A program made the position numbers and the translations under genes. Below are positions 6,563 through 8,857 of a stretch of DNA of 8,857 bases, in pieces (the stretch's first letter is position 1; the number at the start of each line of letters is the position of its first letter). Location: NCBI GenBank assembly GCA_022822575.1, contig JAJEBJ010000155.1:1-8857 (forward strand), in the 5' to 3' direction. Origin of the DNA: Alphaproteobacteria bacterium (GTDB taxonomy: Bacteria; Pseudomonadota; Alphaproteobacteria; SP197). The notes beneath the pieces were generated by a model that had not been told where the DNA came from, made no database searches, and was given only the letters and a program-made list of their open reading frames with translations.

Positions 6563-7744
6563 ATGGCACTCGACCAGCAGACCCTCGAACAGCTCCTCGA
6601 TACCCTGTCACGGTTTGTCCACGAACGTCTGATTCCGGCGGAAGCCACTGTGGATACTGAAGACCTTATTCCGGACGACATCGTGACCGGCATGAGAGAT
6701 CTCGGCCTCTTCGGCCTGACAATCCCCGAACGATACGAAGGGATGGGTCTGACGACTGCGGAAGAGGTCGAGGTGGCGTGGACCATCACCCACGCGGCAC
6801 CAGCCTTCCGTTCCGTTTTCGGCACCAACGTGACCATCGGATCCCAGGGCCTCGTCATCGGCGGCACCGAACAGCAGAAGATGACCTGGCTGCCGCGCAT
6901 GGCGCGAGGGGAGGTTGTCGCGTCGTTCGCACTCACCGAACCCGAAGCCGGCTCCGATGCGGCATCACTGACGACCCGGGCCGAGCGACAGGGGAATGGC
7001 TACATACTCAATGGCGTCAAGCGGTTCATCACCAACGCGCCGGTGGCCGATGTTTTTACCGTGATGGCCCGCACCGATCCGCAGAAGAAGGGGGCTGACG
7101 GTATCTCCGCCTTCATTGTCGATGCCTCCAGCGACGGCATCCGCCTCGGTCTTCCCTACGACAAGATCGGCCAGAAGGGAGCGCGCGTGTGCGACGTCAT
7201 CTTCGAGGATTGCCACGTTCCCGCCGAGGCGCTGATCGGAGGCGTCGAAGGAAAGGGTTTCCGGATCGCCATGCAGGTTCTCGACCGTGGCCGCCTCCAC
7301 CTGGCTGCAACATGCTGCGGGCTGGCCGACAGGATCATTGACGAGGCCCTTGATCACGCACTGGACCGCCGTCAGTTCGGCAGGCCCATCGGGGATTTCC
7401 AGCTGGTTCAGGCGATGCTGGCAGACAGCCGAACCGAGCACGATTCCGCCTGGGCCTTCGTGCGCGATGTGGCACGCCGGGCAACCGCCGGCGAGCCCAT
7501 CACCAGGCTCGCCTCCCAGGCGAAATACCTCGCCAGCGAGATGGTGGGACGGGTGGCGGATCGGGCCGTGCAGATTCATGGCGGTGCCGGCTACGTCAAC
7601 GAGACGGCAGTGGCCCGGCTCTACCGGGATGTGCGTCTCTACAGGCTCTATGAGGGGACATCCGAGATCCAGAAACTCCTGATTGCCCGTCACATGATGC
7701 GCGAGAGGCGGGAACTCGGGAGTTCCCCGGGAGCGGGCAGATGA
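6563..7744 (+). CDS. Acyl-CoA dehydrogenase
   Basis: This 393-residue FAD enzyme introduces an alpha,beta double bond into an acyl-CoA and passes electrons to electron-transferring flavoprotein. The N-terminal helical domain (1-120) is followed by the middle beta domain with the first family signature ALTEPEAGSD (123-132) and FITNAPVADVFTVMARTD (155-172). The C-terminal helical domain carries RRQFGRPIGDFQLVQAMLAD (269-288), QIHGGAGYVNE (337-347) and YEGTSEIQ (363-370). E364, in the YEGT motif, is at the position of the catalytic base of medium- and short-chain enzymes. The start at 6563 has AGGA seven bases upstream (6552-6555); the frame is open further up, but that part overlaps the divergent regulatory region and thioesterase gene. 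Length is typical. Chain-length or branched-chain specificity cannot be read from the sequence. The gene is divergent from the thioesterase and 81 bases ahead of the metallophosphoesterase, with which it may be cotranscribed. Confidence 0.95.
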   Translation: MALDQQTLEQLLDTLSRFVHERLIPAEATVDTEDLIPDDIVTGMRDLGLFGLTIPERYEGMGLTTAEEVEVAWTITHAAPAFRSVFGTNVTIGSQGLVIGGTEQQKMTWLPRMARGEVVASFALTEPEAGSDAASLTTRAERQGNGYILNGVKRFITNAPVADVFTVMARTDPQKKGADGISAFIVDASSDGIRLGLPYDKIGQKGARVCDVIFEDCHVPAEALIGGVEGKGFRIAMQVLDRGRLHLAATCCGLADRIIDEALDHALDRRQFGRPIGDFQLVQAMLADSRTEHDSAWAFVRDVARRATAGEPITRLASQAKYLASEMVGRVADRAVQIHGGAGYVNETAVARLYRDVRLYRLYEGTSEIQKLLIARHMMRERRELGSSPGAGR

Positions 7745-7825
7745 CAGCCCCATCCGGTCTCCGGGCCTGTTCGGATCACGGTGGGCAGTGCTTCCGCGCA
7801 ACTGTTGACCCGGGAGCGTCGAGTC

Positions 7826-8857
7826 ATGCTTGAACCGTGTGCGGATGGCAGGCGTCTTTTCACCTTTGCAGTCGTCGCCGATTCCCATGTCACCGAGGCC
7901 GAGGCCGAGGCCATCGGCGGATATGATGTCGACTCGGTCCTGCTCAACGTCGAGCGATGCCGCTACGTAGTCGAGGAGATCAATCGCCGGGCTCCTGACT
8001 TCGTGGTCCATCTGGGGGATATCACGCATCCTGGACCCGGCACGCCGGTCTACCAAGAATCGGCCGAGAGATTCCATCGGGTCTTCGAGGGACTCGCGTG
8101 TCCGCTGCATCTCGTTCCCGGAAACCATGACATTGGCGAGAAGGCCTTTCCCGGCGATCCCCTGGCAGACCAGGATGCACAACTGACGGTCAACGACGAC
8201 ATGATTGCCGAGTACGAACGGCACTTTCAGTCCCAGTACCATGCCTTCGAACACGAGGACTGCCTTTTCGTGGCGATGAACGGGATGATCGTGAATTCGG
8301 GCCTTGCGGCGGAGGACCGGCAGAGGAGGTGGCTCGAATCGCTGCTTGCCGACAACTCTGATCGGCGCATCTTCGTCTTCTCCCACTACCCGCCTTACCT
8401 CTCCCATGCCGGCGAGACCGGCCACTATGATGCCACCGATGAGCCGGGACGGTCATGGCTGCTCGGACTGTTCGCGCGTCATGGGGTGGAGGCGCAGTTT
8501 GCCGGTCATGTGCACAACTTCTTCTTCAACCGCCATGACGGGACAAGCATGTATGTCCTTCCGTCGACAAGCTTTCTGCGTCACGACTACCACGAGCTCT
8601 TTCGCGCGGCGCCCGGTGTCACACAGGGCCGGCATGACACCGCAAAACTTGGCTATGGCGTCGTCGACGTGCACGAAACCGGTCATCTCCTGCATGTCAT
8701 CCGCACCTTCGGCCGCACGTCGAAAGCGGGCAGGGCGCCTGCAGTGGTTCCTGTCCATGGCCTCGATCCGGGTCAGCGCGGCATCGGCCTCGACCTGCGC
8801 CATCCGTGGTGTGAGAGTGCCCACATTCCCACGCCCTGGGGTCTCGACAGCTTCAGG
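7826..8857 (+). CDS. Calcineurin-like metallophosphoesterase, 3' end cut by window edge
   Basis: The frame runs 344 codons from the ATG at 7826 to the last base with no stop, so the protein continues beyond the window. All motifs of a two-metal calcineurin-like phosphoesterase are present: DSH (D19, H21), GD (D65), GNHD (N100, H101, D102), SH (H187) and GHVH (H228, H230). An intact active site for phosphomonoester or phosphodiester hydrolysis is therefore expected. No signal peptide or membrane segment is visible. GGGAG (7812-7816) stands nine bases before the ATG. After the metal-binding core, which ends near residue 295, sequence continues past LDLRHPWCE (322-330) to the window edge, implying an extra C-terminal region. 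It may be cotranscribed with the acyl-CoA dehydrogenase 81 bases upstream; I see no strong terminator between them. The substrate is unknown. It is a member of the broad family rather than any named enzyme I can identify. Confidence 0.9.
   Translation, partial: MLEPCADGRRLFTFAVVADSHVTEAEAEAIGGYDVDSVLLNVERCRYVVEEINRRAPDFVVHLGDITHPGPGTPVYQESAERFHRVFEGLACPLHLVPGNHDIGEKAFPGDPLADQDAQLTVNDDMIAEYERHFQSQYHAFEHEDCLFVAMNGMIVNSGLAAEDRQRRWLESLLADNSDRRIFVFSHYPPYLSHAGETGHYDATDEPGRSWLLGLFARHGVEAQFAGHVHNFFFNRHDGTSMYVLPSTSFLRHDYHELFRAAPGVTQGRHDTAKLGYGVVDVHETGHLLHVIRTFGRTSKAGRAPAVVPVHGLDPGQRGIGLDLRHPWCESAHIPTPWGLDSFR
7895..7912 (+). repeat. Threefold tandem GAGGCC inside the metallophosphoesterase gene
   Basis: Three exact copies of GAGGCC (7895-7900, 7901-7906, 7907-7912) encode Glu-Ala three times, residues 24-29, just after metal ligands D19 and H21. 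Copy number could vary without breaking the frame. It may simply reflect codon preference in an acidic loop. Confidence 0.6.

Noticed and set aside
7750..7775. ATCCG...CGGAT stem after the acyl-CoA dehydrogenase as a terminator
   Set aside because: Only five base pairs around a 15-base loop, and no T-tract follows; too weak to call.
6965..8425. 486-codon open frame on the minus strand, opposite the acyl-CoA dehydrogenase and metallophosphoesterase
   Set aside because: It runs antisense across two well-supported genes and their gap. Such long shadows are expected where third codon positions are mostly G or C, and no domain is recognisable.

Overview
The window is high-GC DNA (roughly 60% or more by eye). 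Its genes are tightly packed, start with ATG behind purine-rich ribosome sites, and belong to families common in Proteobacteria with large catabolic gene sets. An alphaproteobacterium is the best guess; nothing in the window (no rRNA or tRNA) fixes the lineage. Seven protein-coding genes are supported and nearly all of the sequence is accounted for. I see no insertion sequence, phage gene, CRISPR array or RNA gene.

Layout. (1) Positions 1-2969, minus strand, read leftwards: a GSAM-like class III aminotransferase, then a PotA-type ABC transporter ATPase, then the first 178 codons of a PotB-type permease cut by the window edge. ATPase and permease overlap by ATGA. (2) Positions 2970-3283: a 314-base divergent intergenic region with weak promoter and operator candidates. 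(3) Positions 3284-5925, plus strand: a two-gene operon for a molybdenum hydroxylase of the isoquinoline 1-oxidoreductase/aldehyde dehydrogenase (IorA/IorB) type. It has a 2x[2Fe-2S] small subunit and a large subunit with a twin-arginine signal. (4) Positions 6014-6430, minus strand: a PaaI-type hotdog thioesterase, convergent with the large subunit. (5) Positions 6431-6562: a 132-base divergent region holding a perfect 8-base inverted repeat with a 10-base spacer. (6) Positions 6563-7744, plus strand: an acyl-CoA dehydrogenase. (7) Position 7826 to the right edge, plus strand: a calcineurin-like metallophosphoesterase, incomplete at its 3' end.

How the genes may work together (inference): the left half looks like a module for an exported-oxidase substrate. 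The Tat-exported hydroxylase would act in the periplasm, the polyamine-type ABC transporter would import a small, probably nitrogen-containing compound, and the aminotransferase would act on it in the cytoplasm. The right half is acyl-CoA chemistry, with a dehydrogenase and thioesterase divergently transcribed around a likely shared operator. No substrate can be read from sequence alone. This is mostly ordinary catabolic accessory DNA; I do not see convincing evidence for a wholly new system.
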